A DNA stretch of 64,000 nucleotides from an uncultured Clostridia bacterium (GTDB lineage Bacteria; Bacillota; Clostridia; Christensenellales; UBA1242), in NCBI GenBank assembly GCA_934754475.1, contig CAKVHV010000001.1, positions 431,112-495,111 on the forward strand. Reading direction: 5' to 3'. Position 1 is the first letter of the stretch. Every line of letters starts with the position of its first letter. The notes below the pieces were generated by a model, which saw nothing but the letters and a program-made list of their open reading frames with translations, did no database searches and had not been told where the DNA came from. A program made the position numbers and the translations under genes. Below are positions 55,577 to 63,903 of the stretch, piece after piece.

Positions 55577-56566
55577 TTAAGAGTTATTTCCACCATTTTC
55601 CCCAATTGTGTTTCGCATTTTTGTATCAGCCTTGATATTTTGGATTCTATAATAATCCATAACACCCAAATTTCCATTTCTGAATGCGTGACTTATAGCC
55701 TTTGGAACTTCCGATTCGGCACTAACAAGTTTGGCTTTCATTTCTTGTGTTCTTGCACGCATTTCTTGTTCACAAGCAATAGCCATTGCCTTTCGTTCTT
55801 CGGCTTTGGCATTAGCAATTTGAACATCGGCTTCGGCTTGTTCGGCTTGAAGTTTTGCACCGATATTTCTTCCCACATCAATATCGGCAATATCTATACT
55901 AAGTATTTGAAAGGCTGTTCCATTGTCTAGCCCTTTTGCCAAGACAGTCTTGCTTATAGCATCAGGATTTTCAAGAACTATTTGATGAGTTTTGGCAGAA
56001 CCAACCACTGTTACAACCCCTTCACCAACTCTAGCAAGTATTGTTTCTTCGCCAGCACCACCGATTAATTTTTCAATATTACTCTGAAGTGTAATTCTAA
56101 CCTTACAAATAAGTTCAATTCCGTCACAAGCAACTGCCGAAATTGGCGGAGTTGTAATTACAACTGGAGTTACACAGTTTTGAACAGCAAGCAATATATC
56201 TCTGTTTGCAAGGTCGATAGCCTTGGCATTGTCGATTGATAGTTTAATTTTTGCACCATGCGCTACAATTAGTGCTTCGACCACTCTATCAACATTTCCA
56301 CCAGCCATGTAGTGTGTTTCCAAGTCCGAAATAGATATATCCACTCCAGCTTTTTTGGCATTAATATAACACCCCACAATTAGCCCTACATCTACATTTC
56401 TGAGTTTCATTCCAACCAATTTTCTCGCTGGAATATAAGCATTGCTAAGAAGTGTTTTTGTCCAAACATTTACAGGCACAATCGCAAAAAATATTGCAAC
56501 CGCAATAACAATTGCAAGCAGAATTCCCACTGTTACCCATAGACCTACGCCCAAAAGTAAATTCAT
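55577..56566 (-). CDS. floA: Flotillin-like membrane scaffold protein FloA
   Basis: FloA organises functional membrane microdomains. The protein (329 residues) has an N-terminal membrane-inserted hairpin and the SPFH domain (about 35-200). The C-terminal flotillin helix is rich in Ala and Glu (LQAEQAEADVQIANAKAEERKAMA). I chose ATG 56566, preceded by GTGGGGG. An in-frame ATG at 56599 lies only a few bases from the -10 box TATAAT (56604-56609), so it would fall at the likely transcription start. The NfeD-type partner gene often found upstream is absent. Confidence 0.93.
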   Translation of the reverse strand: MNLLLGVGLWVTVGILLAIVIAVAIFFAIVPVNVWTKTLLSNAYIPARKLVGMKLRNVDVGLIVGCYINAKKAGVDISISDLETHYMAGGNVDRVVEALIVAHGAKIKLSIDNAKAIDLANRDILLAVQNCVTPVVITTPPISAVACDGIELICKVRITLQSNIEKLIGGAGEETILARVGEGVVTVVGSAKTHQIVLENPDAISKTVLAKGLDNGTAFQILSIDIADIDVGRNIGAKLQAEQAEADVQIANAKAEERKAMAIACEQEMRARTQEMKAKLVSAESEVPKAISHAFRNGNLGVMDYYRIQNIKADTKMRNTIGENGGNNS

Positions 56567-56782
56567 GTTAACCCCCACGATTAATATATACTTATACATT
56601 TGTATTATATCATATAAGTATCAAAAAATAAATACCTTTTTAAAAATGTATAAATATTATAATTTTGTAATATATATTCAAGCATCTTTTAATTAAGGGA
56701 TTAAATAACAAGTTTTACAATAAAAAAACTTTGCATAATAATATCGTAATTTCTTGACTTTTTTAATCACCTAATTACATCA

Positions 56783-56819
56783 AAAAAATCATTGCCACAT
56801 AATCTGACAATGATTTTTT
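56783..56819 (-). terminator. Terminator after the NYN gene
   Basis: An extended stem ATCATTG.CA/TG.CAATGAT (about 56784-56818) is flanked by A and T runs, so it can act on the minus strand. Confidence 0.75.
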
Positions 56820-56844
56820 AATATTTATAAATATATCTTTTTAA

Positions 56845-57675
56845 TTAAAGAGCATTTTTCATATCATCAACAATGTTTTGAAGTTCAACAAAGATTTGAC
56901 GAATATCTGCATTTTTGGAATTAAGACCTTCACCTTTCTTTGTTTCATCATCAATCAAAACTTCGATGTCTTTGATAAGTTCAACTTTCTTGTCAATATC
57001 ACTGTTATCACTAAAGTCAAGTTCACTATATCTATCAGTAATATCTTTGAGCATATCACTAAGTTGGTCGTTATCATAAACAGTTTCTTCGTAGTAATCT
57101 TGTTTAGCAGGTGCTTGTTTTGTGTAAGTCTTAGTAGTAGTTGTAGTTGTTACCTTGCTTGGAGTTGAAGTTTTGGTTTTTGTTGTTTTGGTCTTAGTAG
57201 TTGTAACTTTCTTTGCTTTTGAAGAATAAGCATCGTTACTTGAATTAATTCTTGAAAGTGTAATATGTTCATCAAACATATGTGTATTCATTTCTTGATA
57301 TTCAGTATTAACGTCAACAACAGTTTTGCCACTGCTCTTAAGTTCAACAAGAAGCGGAATCAAGTCGCCTTCACCAGCAACTATACAATAAGTGTCGATT
57401 TCTGGCTTTGTGTAGCAAAGTCTTACAGCATCAACTATCATTCTTGTATCAAGTTGACTAAATCTCTTTTTAAATCTCATAAATGGAGCTGTTTCATATC
57501 CATATTGTGAAATAACGTCACTAAGATAAATATGTTTTCTGTCATTGTAGCCATAGAACTTACAATAAACTACATCTCCCATACCTAGTAATTTTTGGTA
57601 CAACTCGTCAAAAGCATCTGCACCGATTTTTACATTATCTACGTCTAATAGCAATGCAATCTTTTTCTCTTTCAT
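56845..57675 (-). CDS. NYN-domain (LabA/DUF88-like) protein
   Basis: The N-terminal 145 residues form a PIN-like NYN nuclease domain. LLLDVDNVKIG supplies the first acidic cluster, RMIVDAVRLCY the middle Asp and VAGEGDLIPLL the third. A Thr/Lys-rich linker of TTKTKTTKTKT type (about 153-190) and an acidic helical C-terminus follow. Bacterial NYN proteins are predicted ribonucleases, but the substrate is unknown. It starts 10 bases after the OGG gene and shares its operon. ATG follows AGGAG. Confidence 0.85.
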   Translation of the reverse strand: MKEKKIALLLDVDNVKIGADAFDELYQKLLGMGDVVYCKFYGYNDRKHIYLSDVISQYGYETAPFMRFKKRFSQLDTRMIVDAVRLCYTKPEIDTYCIVAGEGDLIPLLVELKSSGKTVVDVNTEYQEMNTHMFDEHITLSRINSSNDAYSSKAKKVTTTKTKTTKTKTSTPSKVTTTTTTKTYTKQAPAKQDYYEETVYDNDQLSDMLKDITDRYSELDFSDNSDIDKKVELIKDIEVLIDDETKKGEGLNSKNADIRQIFVELQNIVDDMKNAL

Positions 57676-57685
57676 AATTTTTCTC

Positions 57686-58513
57686 CTAACTATTTTCTCT
57701 CATTTGATAAAATAAATATTGTTGTGCATATCCCGACAACTCTCCAAACTCACTTTCTAATTTGCAAGAAATCTTTTTTGCATCAGACTCATTTGAATTG
57801 TAGTATTTAGCATAAGCCTTGACAATCCATGTGTCTGTTGGAAAAACATCAGTCTTGTGTAGACCAAAAAGTAGAATACAATCTGCCACTTTTTTGCCGA
57901 CACCTTTGAGTTTTAACAGCGAATTTCTTGCATCAATAGTTGACATAAGTTTTAGGTTATCTAAGTATTCATAACTTAAACATGATATAGTATCAAACAA
58001 ATACTTGTCTCTATAACCACACCCGATTTTTTTAAAAAATTCCAAAGGAATTGATTTTAGACTATCCAGTGTCGGAAAAGCAAAGTAGTCACCCATATTT
58101 TCCCCATAAGACTCACAAATTCTTTCAATTATAGTCTTAATTCTAGGAATATTATTATTTTGTGAAATTATAAATTCAATTATAATCTCAAGCAGGTCAC
58201 CACGAAGTATTCTAATACCTTTGCCATGTTCAATAGCCGGTTTAAGGTAAGGATATACACTTAAACTTGATTTTATTCTATCATAGTTTGTACAAAAATC
58301 AAAGTATTTAATAAAATATTTTTTATCTTTTGTAAATATTTTTGTATGACCATTCTGACAATAAATATCCGCTTTCTGGTCAGAACTATATACCGTATAG
58401 CCAAAATCTCGTACTTTGTATCTAAACACCTGACCGCACTCAAGCGTCTGTTTTATATCAAAACTATCACAATTTACAAGTTCAATATAATCATCGAATT
58501 CCAAATAATCCAT
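57686..58513 (-). CDS. ogg: 8-oxoguanine DNA glycosylase (OGG1-like)
   Basis: This 275-residue HhH-GPD glycosylase removes 8-oxoguanine from DNA. It has the OGG N-terminal domain (TLECGQVFRY) and the helix-hairpin-helix LKGVGKKVADCILLF with its catalytic Lys. The catalytic Asp follows in FPTDTW. This is the bifunctional OGG type known from Clostridium. ATG follows AAAGGA. It leads the operon with the NYN gene. Confidence 0.9.
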   Translation of the reverse strand: MDYLEFDDYIELVNCDSFDIKQTLECGQVFRYKVRDFGYTVYSSDQKADIYCQNGHTKIFTKDKKYFIKYFDFCTNYDRIKSSLSVYPYLKPAIEHGKGIRILRGDLLEIIIEFIISQNNNIPRIKTIIERICESYGENMGDYFAFPTLDSLKSIPLEFFKKIGCGYRDKYLFDTISCLSYEYLDNLKLMSTIDARNSLLKLKGVGKKVADCILLFGLHKTDVFPTDTWIVKAYAKYYNSNESDAKKISCKLESEFGELSGYAQQYLFYQMRENS

Positions 58514-58570
58514 AAAGTCATCCTTTGAGTACTTTTAATTTTGAAAATCAATTAAAAATCCCTTAAAAAA

Positions 58571-58598
58571 GCAAAAACCAACTAAATTAATTAGTTGG
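58571..58598 (-). terminator. Terminator after rpmA
   Basis: An 8-bp stem CCAACTAA/TTAGTTGG (58578-58598) is followed by TTTTTGC on the minus strand. Confidence 0.75.
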
Positions 58599-58616
58599 CA
58601 AAAATACTAAACCAAA

Positions 58617-58898
58617 TTATTTTTGTGGGTAAACACTTACTCTCTTCTTATCTTTGGTTTCATTTTCATATGCGACTTTACCGTCAGTCAAAGCAAACAA
58701 GGTATAATCTCTACCTACACCGACATTGTTGCCAGCATTAATTTTAGTTCCCCTTTGTCTAACGATAATAGAACCAGCAGATACTACTTGTCCATCTGCA
58801 CATTTAACACCTAGACGTTTGCTTTTTGAGTCACGACCGTTTTTTGATGTACCTTGACCTTTCTTATGAGCAAACAGTTGAATATTAATAAACATCAC
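58617..58898 (-). CDS. rpmA: 50S ribosomal protein L27
   Basis: L27 contacts the peptidyl transferase centre with its N-terminus. The 93-residue precursor carries the Firmicutes extension, INIQLF before AHKKG, which is removed by Prp after the Phe. The body includes GSIIVRQRGTKINAGNNVGVGRDYTLFAL. The start may be GTG 58898 (7 bases after GGAGG) or ATG 58895, which overlaps the prp stop by one base. The choice does not affect the mature protein. Confidence 0.96.
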   Translation of the reverse strand: MMFINIQLFAHKKGQGTSKNGRDSKSKRLGVKCADGQVVSAGSIIVRQRGTKINAGNNVGVGRDYTLFALTDGKVAYENETKDKKRVSVYPQK

Positions 58899-59227
58899 TC
58901 TATTACCTCCATTGAAATATACTTAGAGTAGCCTTTGCACAAATCATTGATTGACTCAACTAGAGTTTCAAACAAAATTTGTGATTGATTTAATTTTTCT
59001 TCATCAATATTTTTTGGCAACTCAAATTTTATGTAACCATCATCATCTAGTCTTTTTAGTTTAGCATTAATACTCAAAACTTTTGTAAGTCCCAAATAAC
59101 ATGCTTGAACAATACTAGAAAGCGATGCACACAGGATATCATTGCCCAAGTCAGAATATTCGGTATGTCCCAAGCATTCCACTCCAACAATGTTATCACA
59201 ATTTTTGAAAATTTTAATTTTCGTCAT
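58895..59227 (-). CDS. prp: L27 processing cysteine protease Prp
   Basis: The 110-residue protease cleaves the N-terminal extension of L27. The catalytic dyad is visible as His in GHTEY (about residue 19) and Cys in NDILCASLS (about 32). It lies between rplU and rpmA, the conserved Firmicutes order, and its stop overlaps the rpmA start. Confidence 0.94.
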   Translation of the reverse strand: MTKIKIFKNCDNIVGVECLGHTEYSDLGNDILCASLSSIVQACYLGLTKVLSINAKLKRLDDDGYIKFELPKNIDEEKLNQSQILFETLVESINDLCKGYSKYISMEVIE

Positions 59228-59229
59228 AA

Positions 59230-59535
59230 TTATTTAACCGAAATTATTTTTAATGCTGTAAATGGTTGTCTATGACCTTGTTTTCTGCGGTAGTTCTTTT
59301 TAGCTTTGTATTTGAATACAACAACTTTTTCTTCTTTTCCTTGTTCAACTACTTCAGCAACAACTTCTGCATTTTTTACCAATGGATTTCCATTTGTAAC
59401 TTTGTCACCGTCAACTAGCATAAGAACGTCCAAGTTAACCTTGTCACCAACTTTGGCGTCTAACTTTTCAACAGTTATGACATCATTTTCGCAAACCTTG
59501 TATTGTTTGCCTCCTGTTGTAACTATAGCGTACAT
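59230..59535 (-). CDS. rplU: 50S ribosomal protein L21
   Basis: L21 binds 23S rRNA. The 101-residue protein has MYAIVTTGGKQYKV at the start and KKNYRRKQGHRQPFT near the end, as usual. AGGAGG precedes the ATG. It is the first gene of rplU-prp-rpmA. Confidence 0.97.
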   Translation of the reverse strand: MYAIVTTGGKQYKVCENDVITVEKLDAKVGDKVNLDVLMLVDGDKVTNGNPLVKNAEVVAEVVEQGKEEKVVVFKYKAKKNYRRKQGHRQPFTALKIISVK

Positions 59536-59536
59536 T

Positions 59537-59647
59537 TAAAGTAAACCTCCTCTAACCAAACTCACTGTATAGGCATAGCAAAAGCTATTTTGAGACCTAT
59601 TCCATGTGGTACAAGATAAATTTACCACACAAAATTCATTTTGTCAA
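59537..59647 (-). promoter_or_regulatory. rplU promoter and structured leader (L21 leader candidate)
   Basis: Minus strand TTGACA (59642-59647), 17 bases, TAAATT (59619-59624) form the promoter. The leader of about 75 bases folds into a stem ATAGG/CCTAT enclosing AATAGC/GCTAT, then the ribosome binding site. Firmicutes rplU genes often carry an L21 autoregulatory leader at this place. I call it by position and fold only. Confidence 0.55.
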
Positions 59648-59781
59648 TAAAAAATCCCAAAAACTTTTATTATGTTTGTACATATAATAAATATAATAGT
59701 AATCAAATTTACCTATACTAGCGAATAAAAAATATTGATTTACTCAAAATAAACAAAATAAAACTAATCAAGGAATTAAGT

Positions 59782-60225
59782 ATGGAAAGAAAAGATTATG
59801 AAACAACAACAAATTTAATTGATGAAGCATACAAAAATGTAAGAATGGCAAGTTTTGCAATAGACTGCATAATAGACAAAATTGAAGACCCGTCTTTGGA
59901 AGACCTACTAAGAAAACAAAATGATTGTTATCTTAACTACGTCGAAAAAATTGAAAAACTATCCGAAAAATTAAAGCATACTCCAAAGGACATTAATTTT
60001 ATGCTAAAAGGGATGTCTTTTGCAAGCATAAAAACCAAGTCGATGATTAACAACGAAACCCCACACCTTGCCGAAATGCTTGTTCAAGGCACAACTATGG
60101 GAATAACAGATACTCTCAAAGCCAAAAGCGAATTTGTTAGTTCAAATGCTGAATTAAATAAGATTGTTGACGAAATAGTCAAGTGCGAAGAAAAATTTGT
60201 AAACTCACTCAAAAATTTTTTGTAA
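59782..60225 (+). CDS. Orphan all-helical protein (four-helix-bundle-like)
   Basis: I do not recognise a family with certainty. The 147 residues are predicted almost wholly helical, in about four helices, with no signal peptide. The layout (DEAYKNVRMASFAIDCIIDKI, then a SLEDLLRKQN turn) is reminiscent of ferritin-like or DUF2383-type bundles, but no metal-ligand set (ExxH pairs) is clear. ATG follows AAGGA. It is one of only two plus-strand protein genes in this window and stands alone. Confidence 0.7.
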   Translation: MERKDYETTTNLIDEAYKNVRMASFAIDCIIDKIEDPSLEDLLRKQNDCYLNYVEKIEKLSEKLKHTPKDINFMLKGMSFASIKTKSMINNETPHLAEMLVQGTTMGITDTLKAKSEFVSSNAELNKIVDEIVKCEEKFVNSLKNFL

Positions 60226-60291
60226 TTTTTAGTAAGACTATATTTATAAACTTTTAAAAGTATTTCGTGTACTCCAAAAATTATCTTAGCC

Positions 60292-60337
60292 AAAAAAACT
60301 AATACTTGAAAAATCTAGTAAAGTATTAGTTTTTTTA
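60292..60337. terminator. Bidirectional terminator between the orphan helical gene and smr
   Basis: A perfect stem of about 16 bp (60292-60307 with 60321-60336) has A and T runs at its base in both directions, fitting the convergent genes. Confidence 0.85.
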
Positions 60338-60366
60338 TAATTCAAAATAAGATAATATTCAATTCT

Positions 60367-60702
60367 TTATATCAAAATTACAGAAACTCCACTATTTATC
60401 TGAGATAAATTCTGATTAAGTATAGTTTCTGGGTCAATGCTTTCAATAAGATTTTTTGTAGGATTAAGATTTCCCCAATTCTCACCAAAAACATAATCGA
60501 CTATTACATTTTCTTTTTTAAGTTTTGGCAAGTATCTTTTGACTTCATCTCTAATTACTCCGCCTTGACCATGTGAGCCATATCCATGGATTATTAAAAT
60601 CACTCTATTCCCCATTGCTCTTGAATATCTAATTTCTTCATCTATGAGAAACAAAGCATAATCCGCATTTGGATTGTCTTTTTTTATGTTAACTACTCTC
60701 AT
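60367..60702 (-). CDS. Smr-domain protein
   Basis: The 111-residue protein is a stand-alone Smr (small MutS-related) domain, with the core IIHGYGSHGQGGVIRDEVKR in the place of the family's HGxGxG motif. Smr domains have endonuclease or nicking activity on DNA or RNA. It starts 2 bases after the rsmD stop, with GGGAG upstream, so the two are co-expressed. Confidence 0.82.
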   Translation of the reverse strand: MRVVNIKKDNPNADYALFLIDEEIRYSRAMGNRVILIIHGYGSHGQGGVIRDEVKRYLPKLKKENVIVDYVFGENWGNLNPTKNLIESIDPETILNQNLSQINSGVSVILI

Positions 60703-60704
60703 GG

Positions 60705-61259
60705 CTAAACTCCCACAAAATAGTCAACGGAAATATATCCATATTTTTTGGTGTCAATTAACTTTAAGTTTTGAAACATCTTTAAATCCACCAAATCTTC
60801 AATTTTCTGCTCGCTAGAATGTTCAAATATTAAAATTCCGTCTTTTTCAAGAATTTTTAATTCATCAATTTTTTGGATAGACTTTACACCAAAGTCTGTA
60901 GCAAATGGCGGGTCAAGAAATATAATATCAAATTTTTGAGATTGGAATTTGTCAAGTGCCAAAAGATAATCCATTTTATATAAATCTGGTTTAATTTTTG
61001 CAAGTGCAAAATTTTTTTTGATTAAATCACAGCTATCTTGACTTATATCACAAGTAATAACACTTTTTGCACCACGACTAACAAGTTCCAAACTAACAGC
61101 ACCCGTTCCGCCAAATAAGTCAAGACAATTCGAATTAGGGACAAGAAACTGAATTTTATTAAAAATGCCTTCTCTAGCCCTATCAAGTGTAGGTCTAATA
61201 TTTGAATAATCAAATTCAAGTAATTTTAGTCCCCTAAATTTGCCTGCTATAATTCGCAT
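60705..61259 (-). CDS. rsmD: 16S rRNA (guanine-966-N2)-methyltransferase
   Basis: RsmD makes m2G966 in 16S rRNA. The protein has the start MRIIAGKFRGLKL, the SAM motif CLDLFGGTGAVSLE and the catalytic motif LDPPF (about residue 117). I chose ATG 61259, which follows AGGAG at 5 bases, rather than GTG 61265, which would overlap the ribosome binding site. Confidence 0.94.
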   Translation of the reverse strand: MRIIAGKFRGLKLLEFDYSNIRPTLDRAREGIFNKIQFLVPNSNCLDLFGGTGAVSLELVSRGAKSVITCDISQDSCDLIKKNFALAKIKPDLYKMDYLLALDKFQSQKFDIIFLDPPFATDFGVKSIQKIDELKILEKDGILIFEHSSEQKIEDLVDLKMFQNLKLIDTKKYGYISVDYFVGV

Positions 61260-61289
61260 ACTCACTCCTAATTAATTTAAACACTTTTA

Positions 61290-61318
61290 AGTATATACCA
61301 AAAAAAATCAAATGCCAA
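61290..61318 (-). promoter_or_regulatory. rsmD promoter
   Basis: Minus strand TTGGCA (61313-61318), 17 bases, TATACT (61290-61295). The rest of the gap up to 61592 is AT-rich; I see no gene in it, only a 7-bp AGTTTTC/GAAAACT hairpin near 61350-61376. Confidence 0.6.
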
Positions 61319-61592
61319 CAAATGCACTTGATTTTATTATTTTAATTTATAGTTTTCAAATATAAATTAGAAAACTTTGATTGTTTAAATTAAATTTCTT
61401 AACCTAAGCATTAAACACATCTTAATTTCTAATATTATTTTTATTGTAAAAATTGTATCTTACATTTATCATATTAAATTATCAATCAAAAATAACACAT
61501 AGTAATTTTTATGATTAAATATTTATACAGTATTTATAATAATTATACAATATTGTCTAACAATTAGTATAGAATATTTATACAAATATAAT

Positions 61593-62681
61593 TTATTTTT
61601 TAATAACATAGTTCATTCGTTTGTAATTAAACCCAAGCAATACTTCGTATGGTGACGTATTCATCGCTTTTGCATAATCATCAATTGAAATTGAATTTTG
61701 TTTTTGGTGACCGAGTAGTACCACTTCGGAATAGATGTCACATTCCACTCCCGTCAAATCAACCATAAATACATCCATGCAAATCAGCCCTACAATTGGA
61801 CATTTTTTACCACAAATTAACACACTAAAGTTGTTAGATAACCTTCTATCCATTCCGTCAGCATAGCCCAAAGGCACAACACCTATTTTCATATTAGATT
61901 TAACCAGATAAGTTCTATCATATCCTATAGTGTCGCCTTTCTTTACTTCAAAGATATTCACTAGTTTAGACTTTATTTCAAGAACAAATTTATTTCCAAT
62001 ATTGTTTTTTGTTCCGCCATAAATCAAAAATCCATTTCGAACCATGTTAAGTTTGAATAGTCTATTATTAGTAGTTGCAAAAGAATTTGCAATATGAAAA
62101 ACTACATTTTTGGATTTAGCATATTTTTTGAACTGATTAAATCTCAAAAACTGTTTTTTAATGAATTCAATATCATTTTGTTTTGTTGCAAAGTGACTAT
62201 AAACTCCTTCAAGCGTCACATATTCACTTTTGTCTATCAACTTTATCGCCTTAATAAATTCAGCAATTTTTCTAAATCCATATCTGTTAAGTCCACTATT
62301 TACTTGGATATGAATATTTAAATACACCTTATTTTGGCTACAATACTCCAAAATTTTGTTACACATCTGCAAATTAGATACACTTATGGAAATATCGTTT
62401 TGCGAGCATATTTCCAAATCTTCAAGACTTGTCACGCCAAGCACAACGATTTTTGTTGATTTATCAAAAACACGAATCCCAAGACCTTCCGAAACATTAG
62501 ATACCGCAAAAAAATCCGCAATTCCAAAAAGTGTTTTGCAAACAGTTTCCACCCCTAGACCATACGCATTTGCCTTAACAACAGCACACAATTTAATGTT
62601 GTTTCCAATAAGCGCCTTAATATTAATTGCATTTTGCTTGAGAACTTTTGTATTAATTATGTAATCACTAAAACTTTTCAT
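61593..62681 (-). CDS. alr: Alanine racemase
   Basis: This PLP enzyme interconverts L- and D-Ala for peptidoglycan. The 362-residue protein has the PLP Lys in VVKANAYGLG (about residue 33), the NRYGF substrate loop (as SGLNRYGF) and the second catalytic base Tyr in IGYDRTYL. The C-terminal beta domain contains VGLICMDVFMVD. The ribosome binding site is weak. In sporulating relatives a second alr may exist elsewhere. Confidence 0.94.
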   Translation of the reverse strand: MKSFSDYIINTKVLKQNAINIKALIGNNIKLCAVVKANAYGLGVETVCKTLFGIADFFAVSNVSEGLGIRVFDKSTKIVVLGVTSLEDLEICSQNDISISVSNLQMCNKILEYCSQNKVYLNIHIQVNSGLNRYGFRKIAEFIKAIKLIDKSEYVTLEGVYSHFATKQNDIEFIKKQFLRFNQFKKYAKSKNVVFHIANSFATTNNRLFKLNMVRNGFLIYGGTKNNIGNKFVLEIKSKLVNIFEVKKGDTIGYDRTYLVKSNMKIGVVPLGYADGMDRRLSNNFSVLICGKKCPIVGLICMDVFMVDLTGVECDIYSEVVLLGHQKQNSISIDDYAKAMNTSPYEVLLGFNYKRMNYVIKK

Positions 62682-62861
62682 ATAAATTATTTATGAAAAA
62701 TATTTTGGTTATGTGAAAATTTGTATTAAATTTACACAAGCCATTTGTATTATTATTTTTTTTTGAATAAATATAATTTTTATGTAAAATATATTCAATA
62801 TTTAAATCAGATTTAATTTGAACTACTTGTATAATTATTCGGTTTTTTAAATAAAAATAAA

Positions 62862-62881
62862 AGATGCTTTTTCAAGCATCT
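62862..62881 (-). terminator. Terminator after dut
   Basis: An 8-bp stem AGATGCTT/AAGCATCT (62862-62869 with 62874-62881) is followed by TTTATTTTTATTT on the minus strand. Confidence 0.8.
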
Positions 62882-62891
62882 AAGATTTCAA

Positions 62892-63344
62892 TTATTTATT
62901 TGTTGAACCATACCCGCCACTACGAGTAGAATTAACTTCTTCTTCGTTATCCACTTTAAGGTAAGGAACAAATATAATTTGAGCTATTTTATCGTTTTTG
63001 TGAATTTGGAAGTCCTTTGTTCCCCTATTTTTAAGTGCAACACCAATATTTCCATCGTTTGAAGGATTTGAATAATAATCTCCATCAATTACACCAATAT
63101 CATTAGCAAGGCAAATATCTTTTCTACCCATACTACTTCTTACACACAACAAAATAAATTCATCATCGTTGCAACATGCTTTCAAATTAGTCCAAACTGT
63201 TACAATTTCTCCAGCTGGGATAACTATATCAGTTGGGCTACAAATATCATAACCCGCTGAATTTTTGGTTGCTCTTTTTGGCATTATAATGTCTTTTTCT
63301 CCGTATTCAATCGCTTCGTCTTTGACAATTTCAAATTTTCTCAT
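62892..63344 (-). CDS. dut: dUTP diphosphatase
   Basis: The trimeric dUTPase hydrolyses dUTP to dUMP, keeping uracil out of DNA. The five motifs are visible in order: NSAGYDI, RSSMGRKDI, GVIDGDYY, DKIAQIIFVP and RSGGYGSTNK. The 150-residue length is normal. ATG follows AGGAG, with its own promoter. Confidence 0.96.
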   Translation of the reverse strand: MRKFEIVKDEAIEYGEKDIIMPKRATKNSAGYDICSPTDIVIPAGEIVTVWTNLKACCNDDEFILLCVRSSMGRKDICLANDIGVIDGDYYSNPSNDGNIGVALKNRGTKDFQIHKNDKIAQIIFVPYLKVDNEEEVNSTRSGGYGSTNK

Positions 63345-63400
63345 ATTTTCTCCTAAGTAAATTAAAATTTTTGTTTTCTCACTGTTTTTTAAACATTAGT

Positions 63401-63429
63401 AGTATAGCATAGTTCTAGTTAAAAATCAA
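63401..63429 (-). promoter_or_regulatory. dut promoter
   Basis: Minus strand TTGATT (63424-63429), 17 bases, TATACT (63401-63406), about 57 bases before the ATG. Confidence 0.65.
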
Positions 63430-63465
63430 TTATACAATGTACTATTTTTGGTACATATATTTTAA

Positions 63466-63582
63466 TTACAAATCATCAGCATCTTGAACAGGCTCAGAAT
63501 ATTTATCTTCACACACACCAGTATAACTTCCAAGCGGGTCGTTTTTCTTATATCTTTTGTTTACTTGGTTTTTCTTTTCCAT
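63466..63582 (-). CDS. 38-residue conserved-looking microprotein
   Basis: ATG 63582 follows TTGGAG at 6-7 bases and the frame ends at TAA 63466-63468. The product is basic at the N-terminus (MEKKNQVNKRYKKNDP), then LGSYTGVCEDKYSEPVQ and an acidic end DADDL. The NDPLGSYTGV core with an acidic tail resembles short hypothetical proteins annotated in other Clostridia, from memory and not confirmed. Function is unknown. Confidence 0.7.
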   Translation of the reverse strand: MEKKNQVNKRYKKNDPLGSYTGVCEDKYSEPVQDADDL

Positions 63583-63735
63583 AAATATCTCCAATTTTAA
63601 TTAATACTTTTATATTTTGAAAAAGAGACAAAAATATTCACTTCAAAAATTTTAAATATTTTGTTTATAAATCTTGACATATTCAAAAAATAAAGGTATA
63701 CTTACAAAGTAATTTTTAAATTTCACTTTTGAAGC

Positions 63736-63833
63736 CACTTTAGGTGTTATTGGTACGAGCAAGTATTGCTCTACCTAAAAATGTGTAGAGTATTTGACAA
63801 TTACGAAATTAGTTTCTAAAATAATGTATATGC
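63736..63833 (+). repeat. Direct repeat copy 1: hairpin plus tRNA promoter
   Basis: This 98-base block recurs at 63904-64000. It starts with TTTAGGT/ACCTAAA (63739-63745 with 63773-63779) enclosing the hairpin GAGCAA-GTA-TTGCTC. It ends in a sigma-A promoter, TTGACA (63794-63799), 17 bases, TAAAAT (63817-63822), which points at the tRNA fragment at 63832. Confidence 0.8.
63794..63822 (+). promoter_or_regulatory. tRNA promoter, copy 1
   Basis: TTGACA, 17-base spacer, TAAAAT, placed 10 bases before the tRNA 5' fragment. Confidence 0.8.
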
Positions 63834-63851
63834 TTCCTTAGCTCAGTTGGC
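63832..63851 (+). pseudogene. Truncated tRNA 5' end (acceptor and start of D-arm)
   Basis: GCTTCCTTAGCTCAGTTGG has the length and layout of a tRNA acceptor strand (GCTTCCT), TA, D-stem GCTC and D-loop AGTTGG. It is then broken by GCGACGCG and a hairpin AATAAGTTGCC/GGCAAGTTATT (63864-63888). No anticodon or 3' half follows before the second promoter copy. TTGGC before the insert pairs with GCCAA after it. Confidence 0.65.
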
Positions 63852-63903
63852 GCGACGCGTTAAAATAAGTTGCCGGTGGCAAGTTATTAGCCAAAGCGGG
63901 AAA

